A stretch of 64,000 nucleotides of DNA from Ignavibacteriota bacterium (GCA_016218085.1 JACREY010000017.1:212037-276036); one strand, 5' to 3'; counted from the stretch's first letter, positions 53,580 through 61,601 are shown. Notes: a model not told the origin generated them from the letters alone. Made by a program: numbers and translations.

Positions 53580-54539
53580 ATGACACCAGAAACCACCATA
53601 TCACCCCCTAAAGGGCTAAAACTGTTTTTTATGGCTGTCAGGGCTTATTCCTTCCCTGCATCAGTGATACCTATTATATACGGCTCGATTATTGCCGTGC
53701 TGTTCAATCCCGGAATGAAATTCAACTATTTTCATTTCATTCTTGCCTTAATCGGTTCGGTTGCAATTCACGTAACCACCAATATAGTAAACGATATTTA
53801 TGATTTCAAAAAAGGCATAGATAAGGAAGACAAGGAAGTGGGAATTCCTCACGGCGGCTCGCAGGTTCTTTCTATGGGGCTCGTGAGCAAAAGCTTTATG
53901 AAAACAACGGGCATTATTTCCACAATCCTTGCGGTCAGCATCGGGGTTTATTTGTATACTCAGGCAGGTATCTGGATTTTCTATCTTAGCATTTTCGGAC
54001 TTCTTTCCGCAATTTATTATACAGCCTCCCCGTTTGCACTTAAATATAAAGCGCTCGGAGATATTCAGGTGTTCGTATCATTCGGTACAGGTATGACACT
54101 GGGAGCATACATTGTGCAGACGCATGAATTCTCCTGGATACCTGTGATTCTGTCCATTCCTTTCGGACTTTTGATAGACGCTATCCTTCATTCAAACAAT
54201 ATCAGGGATTTGAATTTCGACGGTAAGTTCGGTGTGAAAACCTTACCTATATTAATCGGCGAGAGATTGTCATTTTATTTTTATTATTTCCTTATTCTCG
54301 GTGCCTATACTTCAATTATAATTTTTGTTGTTATCAAATTACTCCCGTGGTTTGCACTGCTTAATCTTGTAACATTCCCGACAGCACTGAAATTACTCAG
54401 AATGCTGAAAGATTATCCTCAGGAAACAATGGCAAGACACGAGCTCGGAACAAAGCATAATATCCTTACAGCCCAGTTTAACACACAGTTCGGACTTGCA
54501 CTTACAATCGGACTTTTAATATCATTATTCTTTTTATAG
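53580..54539 (+). CDS. UbiA-family prenyltransferase, MenA-like
   Basis: A 319-residue membrane protein with about nine helices. The two Asp-rich Mg-diphosphate motifs are NDIYDFKKGID and NNIRDLNFDGKFGVKT. HVTTNIVNDIYD and SAIYYTASPFALKYKALGD resemble 1,4-dihydroxy-2-naphthoate prenyltransferase (MenA) more than heme or chlorophyll enzymes. Its job would be menaquinone synthesis. It is monocistronic and ends at a terminator. No other men genes are in the window, so the specific name is left open. Confidence 0.85.
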   Translation: MTPETTISPPKGLKLFFMAVRAYSFPASVIPIIYGSIIAVLFNPGMKFNYFHFILALIGSVAIHVTTNIVNDIYDFKKGIDKEDKEVGIPHGGSQVLSMGLVSKSFMKTTGIISTILAVSIGVYLYTQAGIWIFYLSIFGLLSAIYYTASPFALKYKALGDIQVFVSFGTGMTLGAYIVQTHEFSWIPVILSIPFGLLIDAILHSNNIRDLNFDGKFGVKTLPILIGERLSFYFYYFLILGAYTSIIIFVVIKLLPWFALLNLVTFPTALKLLRMLKDYPQETMARHELGTKHNILTAQFNTQFGLALTIGLLISLFFL

Positions 54540-54553
54540 AAATCAAAAATTAT

Positions 54554-54587
54554 AAAAGCCCTCCGATGCACATCGGAAGGCTTTTTT
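54554..54587 (+). terminator. Terminator of the prenyltransferase gene
   Basis: AAAAGCCCTCCGATG pairs with CATCGGAAGGCTTTT around a 2-base centre, followed by T residues, 14 bases after the stop. It sits between convergent genes and may serve both. Confidence 0.85.
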
Positions 54588-54608
54588 GTTATTCATTAAT
54601 AATTGTTT

Positions 54609-55454
54609 TTACTCAAAGTACTCGCGGAAAATCTTCCACCTGTATCCGTTTTCTTCGCCTTTATATAATCTCAAAGTTTTTGTACCTGCTTCTTCTTTCT
54701 TATCTGATGTGTAAACCTGCCTGAAGGATACATTTGCATAATCGGGTGAAACGGAATCTATAATAATTTTTATATTGCTGATTTTAAGCTTTATTTTCTT
54801 GTAGTTGTCGAATGTCCACTGCATTCTTTTTATTTTATCATCTGCCTTTACAGGTTTTCCGTCCTTATCGTAATATATGTAATCTTTATCGAGGAGTTCT
54901 TTGTATTTTTCTATATCCTTGCCTTCCCAGGAATTTCTCCACTCACCGAGAAATGTTTTGATTTTGTAATCATCTGAGTCATAATATGCGGCAAGCTTTG
55001 AAATCCCGAAATAAGCAGAAATAATAAACAGCAGTGCCAGTATGCTTATGCTTGTCAGGGTAACTGCAAACCTTTTTCTTTTCGACTTTATGGAATTCCT
55101 GTATCGCATCCGGAATTCTTCTTCAAATTTCTTTTTGCCGTCTTCTTTTTGATTTATGTCTGTACCGCAGTACTTGCAAAACTGTGATGTTTTTTCTATC
55201 TGCTTTTTGCAGTTCGGGCAGTCTGTCATTTCGGCTGAATGCATTTCCTGAACCAGCATCCGCTCTATGCTGCCTACCGTACGGTTTCCTATATCAACCG
55301 GTTTGGTTTTGGTCTGCGGATTGCCCGAACAGCCGTAAGTAGTGCACCCCCTGTTTTCCTCCCAGCATTCCCTGTGATGGGGAGTGTGGCAGTCTGGGCA
55401 AATAACCTTATCTGCGGCTTCCTTTATATTTGTCTGGCAATACGGGCAGTTCAA
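54609..55454 (-). CDS. Prokaryotic RING-finger membrane protein
   Basis: A 281-residue protein. The N-terminal binuclear treble clef has Cys3/Cys6, Cys19/Cys22, His27/Cys30 and Cys37/Cys42 (CPDCHTPHHRECWEENRGC), the prokaryotic RING-finger pattern. A zinc ribbon follows (Cys79, Cys82, Cys93, Cys96). A basic linker (KSKRKR) leads into one membrane helix at 130-152. The C-terminal 120 residues resemble NTF2/DUF4440-like folds (FLGEWRNSWEGKDIEKYKELL). It is 32 bases behind an E1-like gene, itself behind a ubiquitin-like gene, so it is a candidate ligase or reader of that system. Confidence 0.82.
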   Translation of the reverse strand: MNCPYCQTNIKEAADKVICPDCHTPHHRECWEENRGCTTYGCSGNPQTKTKPVDIGNRTVGSIERMLVQEMHSAEMTDCPNCKKQIEKTSQFCKYCGTDINQKEDGKKKFEEEFRMRYRNSIKSKRKRFAVTLTSISILALLFIISAYFGISKLAAYYDSDDYKIKTFLGEWRNSWEGKDIEKYKELLDKDYIYYDKDGKPVKADDKIKRMQWTFDNYKKIKLKISNIKIIIDSVSPDYANVSFRQVYTSDKKEEAGTKTLRLYKGEENGYRWKIFREYFE

Positions 55455-55486
55455 ATCAATTATAAATTATTAATAAGTAATAAGAG

Positions 55487-56647
55487 CTAAATAAATATCT
55501 CCATGTTATTAAACGCGATATGGACTTCATTGTTTCCTTTTCTCAAAGTAATTATATCGTTATACGGGATTTTCAATTCGGTCAACTTTAAATTTAATGA
55601 TTTTTTCGAAACAGAGGATTCGGATTCAAGTTTATGAAATGAATTAATTTTATATAATATATCACCTCTTCTGATGTCTTTCTGCGTTAAAAGATTCATA
55701 TTGGCAAAAAACTCTATTGAATTATTTTTTTCATCAGTCATTTCGTAAACAACTTCATTGTTGAATTCTATTTCGAATTTGTCGCCGCTAAAAACCTCTT
55801 TTCCTTTTCTCAGTATATCCGAAATAACAGCGTCCTGAAAATTAATTCCCGAATCAATAATATGTTCAAATGTATAATGCGACGGACAGTTTTCATTTTT
55901 CTGGTATTCCACAATATAAGATTCATTTGTCATTCCGCTGAAAACAAATCCTTTTCCGCTTAGCAATTCAAAATCTTTTTTGTGAAGATACTTAACTGCT
56001 TCCTGAACCTGCAAGCCCGCTATGACTGAAGATACAGTCGGCGTGGTAGGGATTTTCCCCTGCTGAATATCTTCCAGTCCCAGCAACAGGCAGGATTTCC
56101 TCTTGTTCATCAGCTTGTAATCGGTCTCATTCATCGTGCATTCATAACATATACCTTCGGGCGGAATGAACATCCTCGCAACCCCGTTCAGCGTTTCTAT
56201 CGCACCGTCAACCCACGGACGGTTTACCTTCCAGCAGGACTGGTTTACAAAAAGTCTCGCTTCCCTGTTGTCCAGTCCGCAGATAACAATATCCATTTCC
56301 CTGAAAACCCCGAGCCCAAGCCCGAAAACATTCCCGTTGAAATACTTTATGCTGATTTCATCGTTTAATTCCTTAGCTCTTTTGCAGACAGTTTCCGCTT
56401 TTGATTTTCCCTCGTCTTCTTTCCTGAATAGCACGCTGCGCGTGAGATTGCTCTTTTCCACATTATCCATATCCACAACATAAATACTGCCGATACCCAG
56501 CATTGAAAGGTTCTTCACAATCTCATTGCCAAGCGCTCCGCACCCGATTACCAGCACCTTTGCATTTTTCAGCACGGACTGGTCCCACCAGGAAATTAAT
56601 CTGAACCGCGAATATCTGTTGTTTATGTCAGAAGATATGTCAATCAT
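55487..56647 (-). CDS. E1-like ThiF/MoeB-family adenylyltransferase
   Basis: A 386-residue enzyme that should adenylate the C-terminus of a ubiquitin-like protein. The Rossmann motif is VLVIGCGALGNE (35-42), followed by VVDMDNVEKSNLTR (Arg70) and Asp126 in ICGLDNREARLFVN. Cys167/Cys170 form half of the zinc site, with CPSH near 262. Cys186 in NKRKSCLLL, followed by GKIPTTPTVSSVIAGLQVQEA, is the candidate thioester cysteine. A C-terminal extension of about 120 residues is unassigned. Upstream are a ubiquitin-like gene and a repeat array; downstream is a RING protein. Confidence 0.9.
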   Translation of the reverse strand: MIDISSDINNRYSRFRLISWWDQSVLKNAKVLVIGCGALGNEIVKNLSMLGIGSIYVVDMDNVEKSNLTRSVLFRKEDEGKSKAETVCKRAKELNDEISIKYFNGNVFGLGLGVFREMDIVICGLDNREARLFVNQSCWKVNRPWVDGAIETLNGVARMFIPPEGICYECTMNETDYKLMNKRKSCLLLGLEDIQQGKIPTTPTVSSVIAGLQVQEAVKYLHKKDFELLSGKGFVFSGMTNESYIVEYQKNENCPSHYTFEHIIDSGINFQDAVISDILRKGKEVFSGDKFEIEFNNEVVYEMTDEKNNSIEFFANMNLLTQKDIRRGDILYKINSFHKLESESSVSKKSLNLKLTELKIPYNDIITLRKGNNEVHIAFNNMEIFI

Positions 56648-56655
56648 ATTAAAAA

Positions 56656-56740
56656 AGTAAAATGCAAATAGTAAATCGTAAAATGTAGAAAAAAATCAAC
56701 TGCTCTTACAATTTACTATTTACGTTTTACAATTTACATT
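56656..56740. repeat. Gene-less inverted array, same family as element 1
   Basis: The left arm at 56656-56687 (AGTAAAATGCAAATAGTAAA onward) and the right arm at 56705-56740 are imperfect inverted repeats separated by only 17 bases. The left arm is almost identical to the one at 53050-53087. It lies between the ubiquitin-like gene and the E1 gene, starting 8 bases from the E1 start codon. No four-helix gene is inside. Confidence 0.82.
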
Positions 56741-56775
56741 CCTTTATTATTTATCAACTAAAAAGGATTAGCTAA

Positions 56776-57051
56776 TCAAAATCTCCCCGCAGTAATCTCC
56801 GGGTACAGGCGAAGCACATCCCCGTCCTTCACTCCGGCATCGGCAAGTGTCTGGTTTTCTGTCAACTGCTTGCCCGAAGCCTTATGATGAAATTTATACG
56901 AAAGCGGGTCTCCGTCAGGACCTGTTACGGGCATTTTCATTTTAGGAAGAAGGGCTTCCATAATCTTTTTAACAGGAGCATCATCAGGAAGAATCGCTTC
57001 CTGCTCCTTATTTCCCGTTGCGTCTATTATTATAACATTAATTCGTGCCAT
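56776..57051 (-). CDS. YukD/EsaB-like ubiquitin-like protein
   Basis: A 91-residue beta-grasp protein. RINVIIIDATGNKEQEAILP forms the first hairpin, VKKIMEALLPKM the helix and LTENQTLADAGVKDGDVLRL the last strands, the YukD/EsaB signature. It ends YPEITAGRF: a Gly is close to the C-terminus, but there is no terminal Gly-Gly, so conjugation would need trimming or a different chemistry. It is encoded upstream of an E1-like gene on the same strand, separated by 128 bases that contain the inverted array. A type VII secretion role is unlikely without secretion genes nearby. Confidence 0.85.
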   Translation of the reverse strand: MARINVIIIDATGNKEQEAILPDDAPVKKIMEALLPKMKMPVTGPDGDPLSYKFHHKASGKQLTENQTLADAGVKDGDVLRLYPEITAGRF

Positions 57052-57115
57052 GATTTAATTTATCAATAAATCACGTCATCTAAAATACAAAAAATTATAA
57101 TACAATGACTCTATT

Positions 57116-57451
57116 TCAGACCGTTTTTTTTCTTTCCGCTTTTCTTCTGAAAAAATCCGTAATGTAGAAAATGAATGCAAATAATGTCACTACTGCCATT
57201 ATGATAATATATATATTCGACCTCATAATTCCAGTAACTGTAAATGCAGCAAATGCAAGACCTGTCAGACCAACACCAATATGTGCGGCTATATGATTTT
57301 CTTTTTTAATCGGAAATGCAAGAATAAATAAAACAAGTCCGATAGCAGGAGCTATCAGAGCCGTAGGGCTGTGAGGCGGAAGTGTGTACCCGTATACTCC
57401 CAAGGCAATCAATACAATCGCATTAAAAATCATGACTTTAAAATTGTCCAT
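57116..57451 (-). CDS. Four-helix membrane protein of unknown function
   Basis: A 111-residue protein with four hydrophobic segments (about 5-22, 29-46, 55-73, 79-99) and a basic C-terminal tail (FFRRKAERKKTV). I recognise no catalytic motif. It lies 64 bases upstream of the ubiquitin-like gene on the same strand and may be the first gene of that set. Short multi-helix proteins of this kind often have no assigned role. Confidence 0.7.
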   Translation of the reverse strand: MDNFKVMIFNAIVLIALGVYGYTLPPHSPTALIAPAIGLVLFILAFPIKKENHIAAHIGVGLTGLAFAAFTVTGIMRSNIYIIIMAVVTLFAFIFYITDFFRRKAERKKTV

Positions 57452-57575
57452 ATATGTAAATTTTAACTTTATTTATTGATAATATCTTTATACTTTAAAC
57501 AAATACAATCCCGCTCCCGTTCAATTTGAGGAACATAATTTTAAATTTGATAGTATCAAACAAAAAAACACAATT

Positions 57576-58502
57576 ATGGAAAATCTGAAATCAAAGGCCG
57601 TTTTACTTATTTTCGCATTGTTCGTTTTCTATGCAGGATGCCAGAATAAGGATAAAAGTGAGCAACTGACCTCCCCCCAGCAAACAACGAACTATGAAGA
57701 AAGGGAAATGACAAAAAAAGATGCTCCGACAACATTATCAAAGCAGACTTCAGAAATGCAGCAGACGGATAAAGTTTCCGGAAGCATCACCGAACAGGGT
57801 ACCGAAATAAAAGACGTTACAAAAAGAATGATTATTAAAACCGGCACGATGGGAATTGAAGTTGATAAATATGATGACGCCGCTTTAAAGGTAAATGAAA
57901 TTGTTAAGAAATACGGAGGTTATGTTTCAAATACAACCTCCTCACAGAACAGCAGCGGAAAAAAACAGGGCACGCTGACCCTTAAAGTCCCTGCCGATAA
58001 ATACGAATCCCTCGTTGCCGAAACTGGCACGCTCGGAAAAGTGATGACACAGAATATAAATGCAAATGATGTGACCGAACAGTACGTTGACCTCGAAGCA
58101 CGCCTGAAAACACAGAAGGAGCTTGAACAGAGACTTATTAAACTGCTCGCCGAAAAAACCGCAAGACTTACAGACGTTGTGGAAGTGGAACAGAAACTCG
58201 CAGCCGTCAGACAGGTTATCGAAAGCATCGACGGTAAAATGAGATATATGAGAAACCAGTCGGAAATGTCAACACTGACTCTGTCTCTCTATGAACCTGC
58301 TATACTCACTACATCTTCAGGCGGAGGATTTTTCTATGAACTCGGCCAAAGTGTTAAAAAAGGCCTTAGAGGCTTCACCGATATTCTCGCAGGTATGATT
58401 ACTGTCTTCATTGCTCTGCTACCTGTGATAATCCTCATTGTAATTATCTACTGGATAATTAGAAGGATTATTAAGAAAAGAAAACAACAAAAGAGCGAAT
58501 AA
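57576..58502 (+). CDS. DUF4349 domain lipoprotein
   Basis: A 308-residue lipoprotein with lipobox FYAGCQ (Cys22). After a Thr/Gln-rich linker, residues 82-245 match DUF4349: RMIIKTGTMGIEVDKYDDA, VKKYGGYVSNTTSS, GTLTLKVPADKYESL, a coiled coil around EQRLIKLLAEKTARLTDVVE, and YMRNQSEMSTLTLSLYEP. One membrane helix lies near 268-295, then a basic tail. The orientation implies a periplasmic domain anchored at both ends. The function is unknown. Its stop codon lies within the left array of element 2. Confidence 0.85.
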   Translation: MENLKSKAVLLIFALFVFYAGCQNKDKSEQLTSPQQTTNYEEREMTKKDAPTTLSKQTSEMQQTDKVSGSITEQGTEIKDVTKRMIIKTGTMGIEVDKYDDAALKVNEIVKKYGGYVSNTTSSQNSSGKKQGTLTLKVPADKYESLVAETGTLGKVMTQNINANDVTEQYVDLEARLKTQKELEQRLIKLLAEKTARLTDVVEVEQKLAAVRQVIESIDGKMRYMRNQSEMSTLTLSLYEPAILTTSSGGGFFYELGQSVKKGLRGFTDILAGMITVFIALLPVIILIVIIYWIIRRIIKKRKQQKSE

Positions 58503-58545
58503 GTAGAAAGTAGAAGGTAGAAAGTAGAAGGTAGAAAGTATAAAG
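58501..58545. repeat. Left array of four-helix-bundle element 2
   Basis: Head-to-tail GTAGAAA and GTAGAAG units (AAGTAGAAAGTAGAAGGTAG onward) start within the stop codon of the DUF4349 gene. They are the inverted counterpart of 58935-58994. Confidence 0.9.
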
Positions 58546-58585
58546 CGATATCATTCAAGTATATTTAAATACTAAAAAATTTAAA

Positions 58586-58933
58586 ATGAGCATAGAAAAA
58601 TTTGAAGATATTATAGCTTGGCAGAAAGCCAAAGAGTTAACGATTGAAACATATAAGATTTTCAAAAATAGCAAAGATTTTAATTTCAAATCTCAAATAG
58701 AAAGAGCCATGGTTTCGGTTATGAATAACATTGCCGAGGGTTTTGAGAGAAAGACCAACAATGAATTTAAACACTTTCTTTACATTGCAAAAGGAAGTGC
58801 CGGAGAATTCAGAAGCATGTTATATTTGGCAAAAGAGCTTGAATATATAACAGATGAAAAATTTAAAGAATTATTTGAAAAAATCTTAGTTGTTTCTAAA
58901 ATAATTGCAAAATTTATCCAATCTCTGAATTAA
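58586..58933 (+). CDS. Four-helix-bundle protein, 23S-rRNA-IVS/bAvd type (copy 2)
   Basis: A 115-residue helical protein of the same family as 53098-53454 but clearly diverged from it. The signature is IERAMVSVMNNIAEGFERK near residues 37-55, with FEDIIAWQKAKELTIETYK before and FLYIAKGSAGEFRSMLYLA after. It too has no rRNA, reverse transcriptase or variable target next to it. It is enclosed by inverted GTAGAAA/TTTCTAC arrays, of different sequence from those of copy 1. Confidence 0.9.
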   Translation: MSIEKFEDIIAWQKAKELTIETYKIFKNSKDFNFKSQIERAMVSVMNNIAEGFERKTNNEFKHFLYIAKGSAGEFRSMLYLAKELEYITDEKFKELFEKILVVSKIIAKFIQSLN

Positions 58934-58934
58934 G

Positions 58935-58994
58935 TACTATCTTTCTACTTTCTACCTTTTACTTTCTACTTTCTACCTTCTACTTTATACTTTC
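58935..58994. repeat. Right array of four-helix-bundle element 2
   Basis: TTTCTAC and TTCTACC units start two bases after the four-helix gene stop and run into the last codons of the leftward ybjQ-like gene, whose stop codon is formed by array sequence (TATACTTTC on the plus strand). Confidence 0.88.
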
Positions 58995-59314
58995 TCTACG
59001 ATAACCGCCGTGCCGTATGCCAGCACTTCGGTTACACCGGACATCACTTCGTTTGCATCATACCTCATACCAATGACGGCATTGGCTCCGAGTTCCTCGG
59101 CGTGCTGAACCATCAGCTCGAAAGATTCCGACCTGGTCTTTTCGCAAAGCTGGGTGAAAAGAGTTATGTTCCCTCCGACTATAGTCTGAAGCGAAGCGCC
59201 TATCGTTGCAAAAACATTTCTCGACCTGACTGTAATTCCCCTTATTATTCCAAGGTTTTTCACTATTTTATACCCGTCAAGTTCAAAAGCAGTTGTAATT
59301 AAATTGTGATCCAT
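58985..59314 (-). CDS. YbjQ/UPF0145 family protein
   Basis: A 109-residue protein of the YbjQ family. ITTAFELDGYKIVKNLGIIRGITVRSRNV and HAEELGANAVIGMRYDANEV, then EVLAYGTAVIVE, are diagnostic. The family forms pentameric beta-barrel assemblies, some resembling phage-tail or secretion-associated YbjQ, with unsettled function. The last codons and stop lie in the right array of the four-helix element 2, so the C-terminus may have been altered by that repeat. Confidence 0.9.
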   Translation of the reverse strand: MDHNLITTAFELDGYKIVKNLGIIRGITVRSRNVFATIGASLQTIVGGNITLFTQLCEKTRSESFELMVQHAEELGANAVIGMRYDANEVMSGVTEVLAYGTAVIVEKV

Positions 59315-59383
59315 AATTTTGATAATTTACATTTCTTTAAAATTTGCCATTTTATATATTATTAGAAAGGAAAAACGTAATCC

Positions 59384-59773
59384 ATGTTAAAAATCCGAAT
59401 ATTCTCTTTCAGCTATTTATACAGCGGCTTACCCGAAGATACGTCGGGAAATGGCGGAGGTTTCGTTTTTGACTGCAGGTTCATTTATAATCCCGGAAGA
59501 AAACCCGAATTCGGAAATTTAACGGGTAATGATTTGCCTGTAAGGGATTTTCTCGATAATCAGGAGGAAATGCAGATTTTTTTAAATAACATCTATAAAA
59601 TTATTGACACTGCTGTTGAAAATTATATCAGCAGGAATTTTTCTGATTTAATGGTAAGCTTCGGCTGTACGGGCGGTCAGCACCGGTCTGTTTACTCGGC
59701 AAATAAACTCAACGAACACATAAATCAAAAATACCCCGGAACTGAAACAGAATTAATTCATTATAATTTATAA
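59384..59773 (+). CDS. Standalone RapZ C-terminal domain protein
   Basis: A 129-residue protein that corresponds to only the C-terminal domain of RapZ/YvcJ. FSYLYSGLPEDTSGNGGGFVFDCRFIYNPGR, GNDLPVRDFL and the signature SFGCTGGQHRSVYSANKL are present. The N-terminal P-loop kinase domain is absent and there is no sign of truncation, since the start has a proper context. In RapZ this domain binds a small RNA and glucosamine-6-phosphate. A lone version is seen in some FCB-group bacteria, with unknown function. Confidence 0.88.
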   Translation: MLKIRIFSFSYLYSGLPEDTSGNGGGFVFDCRFIYNPGRKPEFGNLTGNDLPVRDFLDNQEEMQIFLNNIYKIIDTAVENYISRNFSDLMVSFGCTGGQHRSVYSANKLNEHINQKYPGTETELIHYNL

Positions 59774-59789
59774 ATAAAATATCTTTACA

Positions 59790-61502
59790 TTGCAAAAACT
59801 ATTACTAATAGTCATCATTATGACTTTTTCCGTGCTTGTTGAGGCGCAGGTAACTCCTAAATCAATTGCCTATGATACGGTGATTACAAAAACTGCAAAT
59901 GCAAAAACTTTCTATGTGAAAAACCCTACGAATAAACTGATACAGATTACAAATGTTAGAACCGTTACAGGTAAATTTTATTTCAACCTTTCTCCGTTTA
60001 ATATAAATCCGAATGACAGTGTCCTCGTTACCGTATATTTTAATTCACCGCAGAATATTACTCACAGGGATTTTCTTATTTTCGAAGATAAAGGACTTAA
60101 CTGCTCCATTATTTATTACGGACTCTGCACGGCAAAATTTCCCGAAAGCTATTACCTGCCCACGCAGAACCTCTGGGATGAAGCACTGAAAACCGCAATC
60201 AGAACTTATACTACCACCGGTTATGTGACTCTCGGATATAATACCGCAAGGGACCATATGTTTGCCACCATTGATAAATATTTGACAAATGACACTATTG
60301 AATGTGTCTATACCGGTTTCAAAGTGAGAGCCGTGAACAGAACCGAAGCGCAGGCTCAGGGATTCAACACTGAACATACTTTTCCGCAGAGCTTTTTCAA
60401 CAGCAACGACCCTATGGTGAGTGATTTGTTCCACCTCTATCCGACACTCGAATCGCCGAATTCCTGCCGCTCTAATTATGACTTCAATAAAGTGTTCACA
60501 ATAACCAGTACAAGCTGTAATGTCGGCGGCTCCAAGCTCGGCACTGATTCCACAGGCGAAACAGTTTATGAACCCCGCGATAAGCACAAAGGAAATGTTG
60601 CCCGCTCGCTTTTTTATTTCAGTGTTAAGTATAATAATATTTCACCCGGCGGATATATGGATACGAAACAGGAAAACAGGCTCAGACTCTGGAACTACTT
60701 CGATACCACCGATGCGAACGAAAGACTCCGCAATACCAGAATTGCAAATTACCAGCACGTCAGAAATCCGTTCATAGACCATCCCGAACTTATCGACAGG
60801 ATTGCAAGCACCTTCTCGGTTGTAAACAGAACTCCGGTCGGGAAAATTTCCGCGACTCCCTATACCGTTACTTATGACACTCTCCGCGCAGGCGATACTT
60901 CGTCTTACTTAATTGGAATAATGAATTACGGCACCGCTAACCTTACAATCAGCAATGCAATTTCCTCAATCCCGCAGTTCACCGTCGTTTCCACCGCATC
61001 GCCCATTGCCGCGGGACAGTTCGGATATATAAGGGTTAAATTCAGTCCGACATCTACATATACAACTTACAACGGAACCCTTACTGTCAGCAATTCCGAC
61101 AGCACAATCATTATTAACCTGAAAGGCGTCAGCTCGGGACCAATTGGAATTCAAAATATCTCGAGCACCGTGCCGAAAGAAACAAAACTTTTCCAGAATT
61201 ACCCGAACCCGTTTAACCCTGTAACCATTATCCGTTTCCAGATATCGGGATATGAAAACGGAAAAAAGAAAAATGAAAATAGTTTTGTAACACTAAAAGT
61301 ATATAACCTGCTCGGACAGGAAATCGCAACGCTCGTAAATGAAAAACTTACACCGGGAATATACGAAATACCATTTTCCGTTTATCAATCGTCCGGCTCA
61401 CAGATTTTATCGGGCGTGTATTTCTATAAACTCGAAATCGTAGATCCGCTGGGGCGGACAGAAAACTTCAGCCAGACGAATAAACTGATAATAGTAAAAT
61501 AG
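59790..61502 (+). CDS. Secreted endonuclease I with choice-of-anchor domains and C-terminal sorting signal
   Basis: A 570-residue protein beginning with TTG, with signal peptide to about residue 19 (VLVEAQ). An ASH/choice-of-anchor-like domain (about 25-115) is followed by an endonuclease I domain with FNTEHTFPQSFF, SDLFHLYPT, SNYDF and KGNVARSLFYF near residues 190-280. A second anchor domain covers about 350-445. The last 90 residues carry LFQNYPNPFNPVTIIRF and end in NKLIIVK, the C-terminal sorting domain of T9SS-like systems. Likely extracellular DNase for DNA scavenging. Confidence 0.9.
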   Translation: MQKLLLIVIIMTFSVLVEAQVTPKSIAYDTVITKTANAKTFYVKNPTNKLIQITNVRTVTGKFYFNLSPFNINPNDSVLVTVYFNSPQNITHRDFLIFEDKGLNCSIIYYGLCTAKFPESYYLPTQNLWDEALKTAIRTYTTTGYVTLGYNTARDHMFATIDKYLTNDTIECVYTGFKVRAVNRTEAQAQGFNTEHTFPQSFFNSNDPMVSDLFHLYPTLESPNSCRSNYDFNKVFTITSTSCNVGGSKLGTDSTGETVYEPRDKHKGNVARSLFYFSVKYNNISPGGYMDTKQENRLRLWNYFDTTDANERLRNTRIANYQHVRNPFIDHPELIDRIASTFSVVNRTPVGKISATPYTVTYDTLRAGDTSSYLIGIMNYGTANLTISNAISSIPQFTVVSTASPIAAGQFGYIRVKFSPTSTYTTYNGTLTVSNSDSTIIINLKGVSSGPIGIQNISSTVPKETKLFQNYPNPFNPVTIIRFQISGYENGKKKNENSFVTLKVYNLLGQEIATLVNEKLTPGIYEIPFSVYQSSGSQILSGVYFYKLEIVDPLGRTENFSQTNKLIIVK

Positions 61503-61514
61503 CTTTTTTTATTC

Positions 61515-61544
61515 CATTGCCGTCAGCTTAAGCTAACAACAATG
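61515..61544. repeat. 30-bp imperfect palindrome after the endonuclease gene
   Basis: CATTG (61515-61519) and CAATG (61540-61544) bracket AGCTTAAGCT with mismatched middles. This can fold as a long hairpin and looks like a dispersed intergenic repeat. The T-run lies before it, so it is not a standard terminator. Confidence 0.5.
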
Positions 61545-61559
61545 AGATTAGAAAAGTTT

Positions 61560-61593
61560 TTAATTCAGAATTCATAATTCTTAATTCAGAATT
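61560..61593. repeat. Short direct repeat array (TTAATTCAGAATTC)
   Basis: TTAATTCAGAATTC occurs at 61560-61573 and again at 61580-61593, with CATAAT between. It resembles the low-complexity arrays elsewhere in the window but has no four-helix gene or inverted partner. Confidence 0.6.
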
Positions 61594-61601
61594 CTATAAA
61601 C

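Noticed and set aside
56776..57051. Type VII secretion locus suggested by the YukD-like protein
   Set aside because: No EssC-type ATPase, WXG100 substrate or EccD-like membrane protein is encoded nearby, whereas an E1-like gene is.
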